Assembly: GCA_002600635.1 (NCBI GenBank)
Contig: CP021371.1
Location: 2,359,001-2,423,000, forward strand
Length of the DNA stretch: 64,000 bases
Direction of reading: 5' to 3'
From: Rhizobium sp. ACO-34A
GTDB taxonomy: Bacteria > Pseudomonadota > Alphaproteobacteria > Rhizobiales > Rhizobiaceae
Part shown: piece after piece, positions 35,625 through 44,098 of the stretch
Layout: each line of letters opens with the position of its first letter
Numbering within the stretch: position 1 is the stretch's first letter
Program-made: the position numbers and the translations under genes
The notes under the pieces: generated by a model
Told to the model about the DNA's origin: nothing
Seen by the model: only the letters and a program-made list of their open reading frames with translations
The model's database searches: none

Positions 35625-37658
35625 ATGACCGAAAAAGATCACCTCGTCCTCTTCATGCCGTCCGGCAAGCGCGGCCGTTTCCCCGTGGGAACGCCCGTGC
35701 TTGATGCTGCCCGTTCGCTCGGCGTTTATGTCGAAAGTGTCTGCGGTGGCCGCGCCACCTGCGGCCGCTGTCAGATCGAGGTGCAGGAGGGCAATTTCGC
35801 CAAGCACGGCATCGTGTCCTCCAACGAGCACATTTCGCCGATCGGCCCTAAGGAGGAGCGCTACGATCGCGTCCGGGGTCTCCCCGAGGGCCGCCGTCTC
35901 TCCTGTTCGGCCACCATCCAGGGCGACCTCGTCGTCGATGTGCCGCAGGATGCGGTCGTCAATGCGCAGGTGGTGCGCAAGGCCGCGACCGACCGCGTGA
36001 TCGAACGCAATCCGGCCGTCCACCTCTGCTATGTCGAGGTCGATGAACCCGACATGCACAAGCCGCTCGGCGATCTTGATCGTCTCAAGGTCATGCTGGA
36101 GAAGGACTGGGGTTATTCCGACCTGCAAGTCGCGCCTTACCTTCTGCCCGAACTCCAGAAGATCCTGCGCAAGGGCAATTGGGCGGTGACCGCCGCGATC
36201 CATCGCGACAGCCCGACCTCGCGTCCGACCATCGTCGCGCTGTGGCCCGGCCTGCACAACGAAGCCTATGGCCTTGCCTGCGATATCGGCTCGACGACCA
36301 TCGCCATGCATCTGGTGTCGCTGCTGTCAGGCCGCGTCGTCGGATCGTCAGGCGCATCCAACCCGCAGATCCGCTTCGGCGAGGATCTGATGAGCCGCGT
36401 CTCCTACGTGATGATGAACCCGGATGGCCGCGAGGCCATGACCAGGGCCGTGCGTCAGGCGATCAACGAACTCACCGACAAGGTTTGCGCCGAAGGCGGC
36501 GTGTCGCGCACCGACATCCTCGACAGCGTCTTCGTCGCCAACCCGATCATGCATCACCTCTTCCTCGGTATCGATCCGACGGAGCTTGGCCAGGCGCCCT
36601 TCGCGCTGGCCGTCTCCGGCGCGGTCTCCTGCGAGGCAAGGGACATCGAGCTTGCCCTCAATCCCGGCGCCCGCACCTATCTCCTGCCCTGCATCGCCGG
36701 TCATGTCGGCGCTGACGCGGCAGGTGCAACGCTTGCCGAAGGGCCGCACCGGCAGGATCGCATGATGCTGCTCGTCGATGTCGGCACCAATGCCGAGATC
36801 GTTCTGGGTAACAGCAATCGCGTCGTGGCAGCCTCCTCGCCCACCGGCCCCGCTTTCGAAGGCGCGGAAATCTCCTGCGGCCAGCGCGCGGCCCCCGGCG
36901 CCATCGAGCGTGTCCGCATCGATCCCGAAACCCTCGAACCCCGTTTCAAGGTCATCGGCGTGGACCAGTGGTCGGATGAGCCGGGCTTTGCCGAAGGCGC
37001 CGAAAAGGTCGGTATCACCGGCATCTGCGGTTCGGCGATCATCGAGGTCGTCGCGGAAATGTATCTCTCCGGAATCATCTCCGCCGATGGCGTGGTGGAC
37101 GGCTCGCTCGCCGCCCGCAGTTCCCGTATCTTGCCGAATGGTCGTACCTTCTCCTACCTGCTGCATGACGGCGCGCAGAAGATCAGCGTGACGCAGAACG
37201 ACGTGCGCGCCATCCAGCTTGCCAAGGCGGCGCTCTATGCCGGCATCAAGCTGTTGATGGAAAAGCAGGGTGTCGAGACCGTCGACACCATCCGCTTCGC
37301 CGGCGCCTTCGGCTCCTTCATCGATCCGAAATACGCCATGGTGCTCGGCCTCATTCCCGATTGCGATCTCGCCGAGGTGAAGGCGGTCGGCAATGCCGCC
37401 GGCACCGGTGCCCTGATGGCGCTTCTCAACCGCGACCACCGGCGTGAGATCGAGGAAACGGTCCGCCGGATCGAAAAGATCGAAACCGCCCTTGAACCAA
37501 ACTTCCAGCAGCTCTTCGTCAATGCCATGGCCCTGCCGAACAAGGTCGACGCCTTCCCCCACCTCTCCACGGTGGTAACGCTGCCCGAGCCGAAGACGCC
37601 TGCCGATGGCGATGCCGGTGGTGAAGGTGGTGGCCGGCGCAGACGTAGAAGTCGATAA
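35625..37658 (+). CDS. ASKHA-domain corrinoid reactivation protein (RACE/RamA-type, DUF4445)
   Basis: 677 residues. An N-terminal 2Fe-2S ferredoxin domain has cysteines in SVCGGRATCGRCQIEV and LSCSATI. The large C-terminal region has the ASKHA phosphate motif ACDIGSTTIAMHL, then LVDVGTNAEIVLG and FAGAFGSFIDPKYAM. Such proteins reduce oxidised Co(II) corrinoid at the expense of ATP. ATG at 35625 is the first plausible start; the frame upstream runs through the RIME. The end is GGEGGGRRRRRSR, another Gly/Arg-rich tail. Confidence 0.93.
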   Translation: MTEKDHLVLFMPSGKRGRFPVGTPVLDAARSLGVYVESVCGGRATCGRCQIEVQEGNFAKHGIVSSNEHISPIGPKEERYDRVRGLPEGRRLSCSATIQGDLVVDVPQDAVVNAQVVRKAATDRVIERNPAVHLCYVEVDEPDMHKPLGDLDRLKVMLEKDWGYSDLQVAPYLLPELQKILRKGNWAVTAAIHRDSPTSRPTIVALWPGLHNEAYGLACDIGSTTIAMHLVSLLSGRVVGSSGASNPQIRFGEDLMSRVSYVMMNPDGREAMTRAVRQAINELTDKVCAEGGVSRTDILDSVFVANPIMHHLFLGIDPTELGQAPFALAVSGAVSCEARDIELALNPGARTYLLPCIAGHVGADAAGATLAEGPHRQDRMMLLVDVGTNAEIVLGNSNRVVAASSPTGPAFEGAEISCGQRAAPGAIERVRIDPETLEPRFKVIGVDQWSDEPGFAEGAEKVGITGICGSAIIEVVAEMYLSGIISADGVVDGSLAARSSRILPNGRTFSYLLHDGAQKISVTQNDVRAIQLAKAALYAGIKLLMEKQGVETVDTIRFAGAFGSFIDPKYAMVLGLIPDCDLAEVKAVGNAAGTGALMALLNRDHRREIEETVRRIEKIETALEPNFQQLFVNAMALPNKVDAFPHLSTVVTLPEPKTPADGDAGGEGGGRRRRRSR

Positions 37659-37759
37659 CGGACACCATATCCACCAATGGTGGTATTTTCTTCAAATTGC
37701 ACTCCGGTTACAGTCGACCTTACTGGAGGTTGGACCGGTGATGGTCCCGTTTGGAGGAA

Positions 37760-38272
37760 ATGGATTTCAGCATGTCCAACAAATCCGAGCCCACCGAAAT
37801 TCGCCTGAAGATATACAATGCCTTCCGGGAACAGGTGACCCACGAAAATACGCTCTACAACAACCGCATAACCTGGCTCATCACATTGAATTCCTTTCTC
37901 TTTGCCGGGATAAGCCTGCTCTTTCGCGCCCGTATGGAAAATCTGTCGGACCGCGTCGAACTCGTCGTGTTGGTTTTCGTGCTGCTGATCTGCTGCGTTG
38001 GATTTTTCGTAAGTGCCATTTGCAGTGCACTTCTTGGCCAGTCGCGCCGGGTTCTGAACTGGGTGCGGGATGAATGGGATGGTCTCTCCGGCAGAGGCTT
38101 TTTCGGAGATCAGGTGTCTGTTGTCCCCCTTCCTCATCCCTCCGGCGGCGATGGCAAAAAACAGGCGCGCACATTGTTCCGCTCGGGTAATTTGCCGACG
38201 GTCATGATGGCCAGCTGGGCACTCATATTCCTGGGAACGCTGTGGCTGCTGCTACTTCATTTCAAGGGCTAG
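37760..38272 (+). CDS. hypothetical membrane protein
   Basis: About 170 residues with three or four hydrophobic segments (ITWLITLNSFLFAGISLLF, LVVLVFVLLICCVGFFVSAI and a C-terminal MMASWALIFLGTLWLLLL). The polar N-terminus ends YNAFREQVTHENTLYNN. No family recognised with confidence. GGAGGA lies only two bases before ATG 37760 and 13 before ATG 37772 (MSNKSEP), so the start is uncertain. Confidence 0.62.
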   Translation: MDFSMSNKSEPTEIRLKIYNAFREQVTHENTLYNNRITWLITLNSFLFAGISLLFRARMENLSDRVELVVLVFVLLICCVGFFVSAICSALLGQSRRVLNWVRDEWDGLSGRGFFGDQVSVVPLPHPSGGDGKKQARTLFRSGNLPTVMMASWALIFLGTLWLLLLHFKG

Positions 38273-38281
38273 TCTTTGCAA

Positions 38282-39016
38282 ATGTCTTCCATCGTTGATG
38301 TAAATCTGTCGCTCGATTCCGCATTGTTCCTCGATCTGGATGGAACGCTGGCGGATCTCAGCCCGGACCGGAATTCTATTCGCATCCCGCCAGCGACCGA
38401 GCGTAACCTTCTGGAAATTTTCGACAGTCTTTCCGGCGCTGTCGCCATCGTCAGCGGACGGGACATTGATGACCTTGCCATCCGGGTGCCCGAGGCGCTT
38501 TGGAGGATCGGCAATCACGGTGCGTTTGTACTGGCACCCGGCGAGAGTGGCCGAACATTTCCGTCACTGATCGATCCAGCCATCATTGACGACGTCAAAA
38601 GACGATGCGCCGAGCTTGGCCTTGATCTCGAGGTGAAGAAGACGTCGATCGCCATTCATTATCGCAGCACACCCGAACTGGAATCTGCCAGCCACGGACT
38701 GCTTGCCCGCTACGCCGGACAGGATTCAGAATACCTTCTGGAAGCCGGGAAAATGGTGGCGGAGCTGAAGGTTCGGAACGTCGGCAAGGGAAAGGCGATC
38801 GAGGAGCGGATGCGGCAGGCGCCATTTGCCGGGCGATTGCCGCTTTTCCTCGGCGATGATGTTACCGACGAGGACGCCTATCCCGTCATCAATCGCCTCG
38901 GCGGCGTATCGATAAAGGTAGGCGCCCCTCCCTCCCTTGCCACCACCTTCGCCTCGTCTCCTGCGGAGGTAAGGCAATGGCTGGAGCAACAGGCAGCGGC
39001 GCTGCACACCCTCTGA
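38282..39016 (+). CDS. otsB: trehalose-6-phosphate phosphatase
   Basis: 244-residue HAD phosphatase. Motif I is LFLDLDGTLADLSPD, motif II lies in VAIVSGRDIDDL, and LFLGDDVTDEDAY carries the acidic motif III-IV, the OtsB arrangement. Length fits. No otsA neighbour in view. An upstream TTG is in frame, but the ATG at 38282 is preferred. Confidence 0.93.
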   Translation: MSSIVDVNLSLDSALFLDLDGTLADLSPDRNSIRIPPATERNLLEIFDSLSGAVAIVSGRDIDDLAIRVPEALWRIGNHGAFVLAPGESGRTFPSLIDPAIIDDVKRRCAELGLDLEVKKTSIAIHYRSTPELESASHGLLARYAGQDSEYLLEAGKMVAELKVRNVGKGKAIEERMRQAPFAGRLPLFLGDDVTDEDAYPVINRLGGVSIKVGAPPSLATTFASSPAEVRQWLEQQAAALHTL

Positions 39017-39060
39017 GACCGGTCAGGCGGCACCTTCCCGACCATTGAGTTTCAGACTGC

Positions 39061-39957
39061 TCACGCCGCCATCCCGATCATCTCGGAGAAGGCGAAGCGG
39101 ACGCTGTCGGCGACGGCGCGGATCGTCTCGCTGGTTTCGGCTCCCGTAAGCAGCCGTACTTCGAAAGAGCCGAGTTCCGGCAGTCCATGCTTGTTGCCGA
39201 GCGCAACCATGTCGTCGGTCAGGTAGCTGCGCGGCAACGGCGCGACCGCGAGATCGGCGATGACGGCGGCCCGCTGGGCCATCGTATGGGCAGAGAGATA
39301 GGCGATCCGGTATTGCCGCTTGTCCTTGTCCAGCCGCGCCAGCGCATCGGCGCGCCAGCAACAGCCGTCTTCCCAGATCGATACCGGCAGCGGATCGCGC
39401 AGATGGGCGGTGCCACATTTGGCGCCGGCCCAGACCAGATGTTCGGTATGGATCACCTCGCCCTCATGGCTCACCACGCCCGGTGCGCAGTTGACGAGCG
39501 TCAGATCGAGCCGCTGTTCCTGCAGCCGCCGCCGCAGTTGCGATGACGTATCGACCGTCAGGTCGACCATGATGGCCGGATAGACCTCCGCGAACCGACG
39601 CAGGATCGTCGGCATGTAGCGCTCGCCGATATCATCGGGCGCCCCGAGCCTCACGACGCCCTTCATTTCCGGCATGCGGAAGCGGCCCACCGCCTCGTTG
39701 GAAAGGGCCAGCATCCGGCGCGCGTAAGGCAGCAGCGTCTCGCCGCTCTCGGTCAGCGTCACGGAGCGGGCATCGCGCAGGAAAAGCGTCGCATTGAGTT
39801 GCTCCTCCAGCTTCTTGATCTGCATCGAGACGGCTGAGGGTGTCCGGAACACCCGGTCCGCAGCCGTGGTGAAGCTACCGGTCTCGGAGATGGCGACGAA
39901 GGTGCGCAGGATATCGTTGTCCAGCAGCGGCAACGGTTGGCGGATTGTAACGGTCAT
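39061..39957 (-). CDS. LysR family transcriptional regulator
   Basis: 298 residues with an N-terminal winged helix-turn-helix: LRTFVAISETGSFTTAADRVF then TPSAVSMQIKKLEEQLNATLF. The effector domain follows from about residue 90 (GVVRLGAPDDIGERYMP). Start taken at 39957 (MTVTIRQPLPLLDND). Divergent from two DUF1127 genes, which may be its targets. Confidence 0.92.
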   Translation of the reverse strand: MTVTIRQPLPLLDNDILRTFVAISETGSFTTAADRVFRTPSAVSMQIKKLEEQLNATLFLRDARSVTLTESGETLLPYARRMLALSNEAVGRFRMPEMKGVVRLGAPDDIGERYMPTILRRFAEVYPAIMVDLTVDTSSQLRRRLQEQRLDLTLVNCAPGVVSHEGEVIHTEHLVWAGAKCGTAHLRDPLPVSIWEDGCCWRADALARLDKDKRQYRIAYLSAHTMAQRAAVIADLAVAPLPRSYLTDDMVALGNKHGLPELGSFEVRLLTGAETSETIRAVADSVRFAFSEMIGMAA

Positions 39958-40066
39958 CACGCATGCCTCAATATAATTGAACATGACGACCATATCATTT
40001 CGTTTGATTGATAGTCAACCGGCGCCCATATTTGCCCGCATAAGTTGGTCGGAAGGAGGTGCCGAG

Positions 40067-40234
40067 ATGTTCATAGCGATCACTTTACGTCTGTTGCATG
40101 TCGTCGTGACGCAACCGTTGGGCGAATTCATCCGAGGACGGCGAAGAGCGCGATTGATCCGCGAGATGGATGAACTACCCCATAGCGTCCAGCGGGATGT
40201 CGGCTGGCCCCCGCGCGAGGATGCTCGCCGCTGA
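40067..40234 (+). CDS. DUF1127 (YjiS-like) small protein, copy 1
   Basis: 55 residues, MFIAITLRLLHVVVTQPL, then RGRRRARLIREMDELPHSV and RDVGWPP, the arginine-rich DUF1127 pattern. AAGGAGGTGCCGAG precedes the ATG at 40067, an ideal ribosome-binding site. DUF1127 proteins are small, basic and often regulate small-molecule uptake or RNA in alphaproteobacteria. Confidence 0.85.
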   Translation: MFIAITLRLLHVVVTQPLGEFIRGRRRARLIREMDELPHSVQRDVGWPPREDARR

Positions 40235-40361
40235 TTCATCGCGACGCATTGGATCAATCAATTTTGTTGATTTCAGAAATAAGAAACATTCGTTTGATTG
40301 ATGCAATGCCCTGATGCAAAACGCAACTGCCTGAAGAGGCGCACGCGAAAAGGAGAATGCG

Positions 40362-40577
40362 ATGACACTGGTATTTGATGAGGCACGGTTTTCCCGGCGC
40401 TCGCGCCGGTCATTGGTAGCAGCCGGGATTCCGGCTGGTCTCAATTCCGTGATTGCCGCCTGGCGGGAATGGCATCGCCGCCGGCAGGAGGGGCTTGCAC
40501 TGGAAGCAATGCCCTTCGATCTCAGGAAAGACCTCGGCTGGCCTGCAGGCGACATGGATCGCCTTGTTCGCCGATAA
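40362..40577 (+). CDS. DUF1127 small protein, copy 2
   Basis: 71 residues: AWREWHRRRQEGLALEAMPF and DLRKDLGWPAGD, the DUF1127 core with the DLGWP ending shared with copy 1. AAAGGAGAATGCG precedes the ATG. Confidence 0.87.
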   Translation: MTLVFDEARFSRRSRRSLVAAGIPAGLNSVIAAWREWHRRRQEGLALEAMPFDLRKDLGWPAGDMDRLVRR

Positions 40578-40869
40578 GCAGTTTTGCGACATGCCTCCCG
40601 CCCGGACAACTTGACGATAGTCGCGTTCGGGCAGGAGGCCATTTTTGAGGTTTGTTCAGTCCCGCTCAGATTTCCCGATCAATTTCAGTCACCTGACCGA
40701 AACTGATCCAACAGGCTGGAGCTTCGTCCATGGCTCCGCATCAAAGTCGCAAAAATGTCGCGATAATGATGTCCTGCTGAAGAAATCGCCGCTTTTCGTC
40801 ACTATGATGTCGCGTATCGGCAACCGGCGAACCCCATTCCACGCAAGGAATGGGAAAAACGTGGGAACA

Positions 40870-41898
40870 ATGGGCATCAACATGAACAAGCAGACCAAGA
40901 AGCGCTCGCTCGTCTTTTTTCTGGTACCGCATTTCACGCTCCTGCCGTTCGCAGGCGCGATTGAAACGCTGCGGATCGCCAACCGCATGCTCGGTTATTC
41001 CGCCTATGAATGGCGCCTCGCCTCGGTCGACGGGCAGAAGGTGCATTCGTCCAGTGGTATCGGCATGGAGGTGAATTCCTCGCTTGCCGATGAACGGCGT
41101 TTCCTCTCCGGCGAAAACCGCCCGAGCATGGTGATCGTCTGTTCCGGCATCTATGTGGAGGAGTTCCACAACAAGTCGGTCAACGCCTGGCTCCGCGAGG
41201 CCTATAACCGCGGCGCGGCGATCGGCAGCCTCTGTACGGGCGCCCATGTTCTGGCGCAGGCCGGACTTCTGAATGGCAAGCGCTGCGCCATTCACTGGGA
41301 AAACCTCCCCGGCTTTTCCGAAACCTTTCCGCAGGCCGAAGTCTATGCCGATCTCTACGAAGTCGACGGCAATCTTTACACCTGCGCCGGCGGCACTGCC
41401 TCGCTGGACATGATGCTGAACCTGATCGGTCAGGATTTCGGCGAAGGTCTCGTCAACCGCGTCTGCGAGCAGCACCTCACCGACCGCGTCCGCAGCGCCC
41501 ATGACCGCCAGCGCTTGCCGTTGCGCGCCCGTCTCGGCGTGCAGAACTCCAAGGTCCTGTCGATCATCGAACTGATGGAAAGCAATCTATCGGAGCCGCT
41601 GTCGCTTCTGGAGATCGCCGACGATGCCGGCCTTTCGCGCCGCCAGATCGAACGCCTGTTCCGGCAGGAAATGGGCCGCTCGCCTGCCCGCTACTATCTC
41701 GAGATCCGTCTCGACCGCGCCCGCCATCTGCTGGTCCAGTCGTCCATGCCTGTGGTCGAAGTGGCGGTTGCCTGTGGTTTCGTCTCCGCGTCGCACTTCT
41801 CGAAGTGTTATCGCGAACTCTACAACCGTTCGCCCCAGCAGGAACGCGCCGAGCGCAAGTTGACCATGACCACCAACCGCACCGGCATCGTCGTCTGA
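40870..41898 (+). CDS. GlxA family AraC-type transcriptional regulator
   Basis: 342 residues: a DJ-1/PfpI-like N-terminal domain (SLVFFLVPHFTLLPFAGAIE and AIGSLCTGAHVLAQAGLL) and a C-terminal AraC helix-turn-helix pair (LLEIADDAGLSRRQIERLFR, VAVACGFVSASHFSKCYREL). Architecture matches GbdR-type regulators of glycine betaine catabolism, notable beside a betaine-type demethylation module. Start 40870 or 40882 (MNKQTKKRS); earlier in-frame Mets look non-coding. Confidence 0.9.
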   Translation: MGINMNKQTKKRSLVFFLVPHFTLLPFAGAIETLRIANRMLGYSAYEWRLASVDGQKVHSSSGIGMEVNSSLADERRFLSGENRPSMVIVCSGIYVEEFHNKSVNAWLREAYNRGAAIGSLCTGAHVLAQAGLLNGKRCAIHWENLPGFSETFPQAEVYADLYEVDGNLYTCAGGTASLDMMLNLIGQDFGEGLVNRVCEQHLTDRVRSAHDRQRLPLRARLGVQNSKVLSIIELMESNLSEPLSLLEIADDAGLSRRQIERLFRQEMGRSPARYYLEIRLDRARHLLVQSSMPVVEVAVACGFVSASHFSKCYRELYNRSPQQERAERKLTMTTNRTGIVV

Positions 41899-41930
41899 CA
41901 CCGGCTTCCGGTCAGGGTTTCACCGCAACC

Positions 41931-42608
41931 TTACAGGTCGCCGTCGGCGGCCTGTTCGCCATTCGGCAGAAGCGTGACCGGGTTTTCCGTGCCGATACCG
42001 TCCACCACAGGCTGCGCGGTCGAGCCCTCGGCGATTGCCATGGGACCCTGGGGCACGAGGATCTGCGCCGCGACGGGCTGGCCTGAGGGCATGGGCTGCG
42101 ACAGGTCTTGCGGCTCGCCCAGCACCGGTGCACCGGCAACGCCGAGACCGGCATCGATATTGATGCCTTCCTCCGGAATATCATAAGCGCTTCCCGTATC
42201 GCCTGCGGGACCTGCAAGTGCCTGTTCCGTAGTGTCTTCGGGAGAAAGAAGCACTCCGCCCTTGGTCATCGGCTCTTTCGTTTCCGCCGGGGTTTCCACC
42301 GAACTGTTCTCCACTCCGGCAAGGTTCGGTGTGTCGAGGTAGTTGATCGCCGCGCTCGCTCCGTTGCCGCGTGCCGGCTCCGGCGCGTAGGCCACCGGCG
42401 ATCCGACAGGGCCGAGAAGCACCCTGCCCGCGTCGATATCCTCCACCCGGCCTTCAAGCTGCCCTTCGCGTTGAACATAGTGGCGGGAGGAACGCGGCGT
42501 GTTGGCCGCAAGGTCTTCGGGCGGCATCACGCGATCGCCGGTGCACGACGCAATGGCTGCGGCCGGCATGAGGATCAGCGCGGAACGTTGCAGAAAGGAA
42601 GACGCCAT
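41931..42608 (-). CDS. hypothetical lipoprotein, Pro/Ala/Gly-rich
   Basis: 225 residues starting MASSFLQRSALILMP with a lipobox ending AIASC, so a lipidated exported protein. The rest is low in predicted structure (EPARGNG, GEPQDLSQPMPSG). No known domain seen. The codon-phase pattern across the frame is coding-like. Confidence 0.68.
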   Translation of the reverse strand: MASSFLQRSALILMPAAAIASCTGDRVMPPEDLAANTPRSSRHYVQREGQLEGRVEDIDAGRVLLGPVGSPVAYAPEPARGNGASAAINYLDTPNLAGVENSSVETPAETKEPMTKGGVLLSPEDTTEQALAGPAGDTGSAYDIPEEGINIDAGLGVAGAPVLGEPQDLSQPMPSGQPVAAQILVPQGPMAIAEGSTAQPVVDGIGTENPVTLLPNGEQAADGDL

Positions 42609-42740
42609 ACACAATATCCATCTGCTGCAGCCGGTACCCGGCATTCAGCGAAGGATAGGCCTTAGCCGTTAATGTTTCGTTTGGATTTGATTCAAACGCG
42701 AATCGCGCCATCCGGCCCGCCGCCGCGATGAATTGCGCCT

Positions 42741-43319
42741 TCAGCGCGCGGCAACGCCAAGCGCTTCCATTTCCTTCAGCCAGTTTTCATGCGCCGAAAC
42801 ATCGGCCTCCGAGACATTGCCGACGATACTTGCCCTGATCGGCCGGAAGCCCACGAAACCGAGAGCGCCCACCTTCCATGCCTTCAGGCTGTGGCTGCCG
42901 TAGACGAGCCGGTAATACCAGGCGGGCATCGCCATGGTGATGACGAGGCGCATCGATCGTCCCCGGAGCAGTTTCTTCATGGCCGGGCCTGTGCCCTCAT
43001 AGGCATATCCCGGCCGCAGCACCTGCTCCAGAAAGGATACCACCAGCGAAGGCATTCCGCCCATCCACAGCGGAAAGACCATCACGACATGGTCGACGGC
43101 CTTGAACAGCGTCTGGGCGTTGGCGATGTCGGGAACGACGGCGCCGCTTTGCTGCTCCTTCTGGGATTGCAGTCGCGGCACCTCGATGCGCGCGATCTCC
43201 AGCCTCTCGACGGTATGCCCCGCCCTGAGTGCTCCGGCCGCATAGGCATCCGCAAGGGCATGGCAGAAATGTCGTTCGCTGGTATCGGGATGTCCCTGCA
43301 CAATCAGAATATGGCTCAC
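42741..43319 (-). CDS. NAD(P)H-dependent oxidoreductase (flavodoxin-like fold, NQO1/MdaB type)
   Basis: 192 residues: HILIVQGHPDTSERHFCHAL and VFPLWMGGMPSLVVSFLEQVLRPGYAY are family motifs. It starts at a GTG (43319) with AGGAGA upstream. Probably a quinone reductase. Confidence 0.87.
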   Translation of the reverse strand: MSHILIVQGHPDTSERHFCHALADAYAAGALRAGHTVERLEIARIEVPRLQSQKEQQSGAVVPDIANAQTLFKAVDHVVMVFPLWMGGMPSLVVSFLEQVLRPGYAYEGTGPAMKKLLRGRSMRLVITMAMPAWYYRLVYGSHSLKAWKVGALGFVGFRPIRASIVGNVSEADVSAHENWLKEMEALGVAAR

Positions 43320-43468
43320 GGCACTCTCCTGTTGAACTTGGCCTGTCAAATTTGACCCGTCGGAGTTGGAAGATCTGCGCGGCATTCCAGTCAGTTTTGG
43401 TGCTTGTGTAGCACACGAGGCAGAGCGTAGATCTGATGCATGTCAAGCTTTTGCATACGGGGGATTTC

Positions 43469-43969
43469 ATGACGATTCAGCGTCTCGCCGCAGCTCTTGG
43501 ACTTCTGGCCATCACCGCCGCGCCGGCCCTCTCGGCCGATTGTGCGAAGTGGAAGGCCGAGATGTGGGAGGTGGAAGGCGGGACAGTCATGACCGCCCAT
43601 ATCTGCCGGCCGGGGAAGGGTACGGATCGCGAGGCCCTGCTCTATGTCCAGTGCGGGGAACCCGGAACGCTGGTGCTGAACTACGACGACGGCGGCCATG
43701 GCGACCCGCCAGGCGGCGATCCCGAATGGAAGGGGCCGGCAGTCATCTCTGCCGGCGACCAGAGCCGGGAGGAAACCCTGAGCTATCAGGCCATGGATGG
43801 TATTCTCTTCCTGCCGTTTGGCGGTGACAGCGCCATTCTTGACATGCTGAAAAATGGCTCGCGGATCACCGTGGCGCCGAAGGAAACGGCCTTCAAGACC
43901 GTGAGCTTTCCGCTCTCCGGTTCTTCAGCCGCATTGGCCAAACTGACTGCCTCCTGCGGCAAGAACTGA
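43469..43969 (+). CDS. exported hypothetical protein
   Basis: 166 residues with a signal peptide (MTIQRLAAALGLLAITAAPALSA) and four cysteines in the mature part (DCAKWKAE, HICRPG, YVQCGEPG, ASCGKN), probably two disulfides. No family recognised. Followed by a strong terminator. Confidence 0.72.
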   Translation: MTIQRLAAALGLLAITAAPALSADCAKWKAEMWEVEGGTVMTAHICRPGKGTDREALLYVQCGEPGTLVLNYDDGGHGDPPGGDPEWKGPAVISAGDQSREETLSYQAMDGILFLPFGGDSAILDMLKNGSRITVAPKETAFKTVSFPLSGSSAALAKLTASCGKN

Positions 43970-43985
43970 TTTTCCACACAACGAA

Positions 43986-44025
43986 AACCGCCGGCGAGAT
44001 TTCCTCCCGCCGGCGGTTTCTTTTC
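43986..44025 (+). terminator. intrinsic terminator of the exported-protein gene
   Basis: aaccgccggcg ... cgccggcggtt forms an 11-bp stem with an 11-base loop, followed by TTTCTTTTC. Confidence 0.88.
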
Positions 44026-44032
44026 TGTCCGC

Positions 44033-44094
44033 TAGAGCATTGGTGGCGAAAGCGGAATGGCCTGCCCGGTTCCCACTTTTGCTGGAATTGCTCC
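44033..44094. repeat. intergenic double-hairpin repeat, copy 3 (rearranged/short)
   Basis: tagagcattggtggcgaaag...ttcccacttttgctggaattgctcc: the right-unit arm (tagagcatt) is here followed by the reverse complement of the left unit (cacttttgctggaatt), so the two halves are joined differently from copies 1 and 4. Lies between two convergent genes. Confidence 0.65.
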
Positions 44095-44098
44095 AGTT

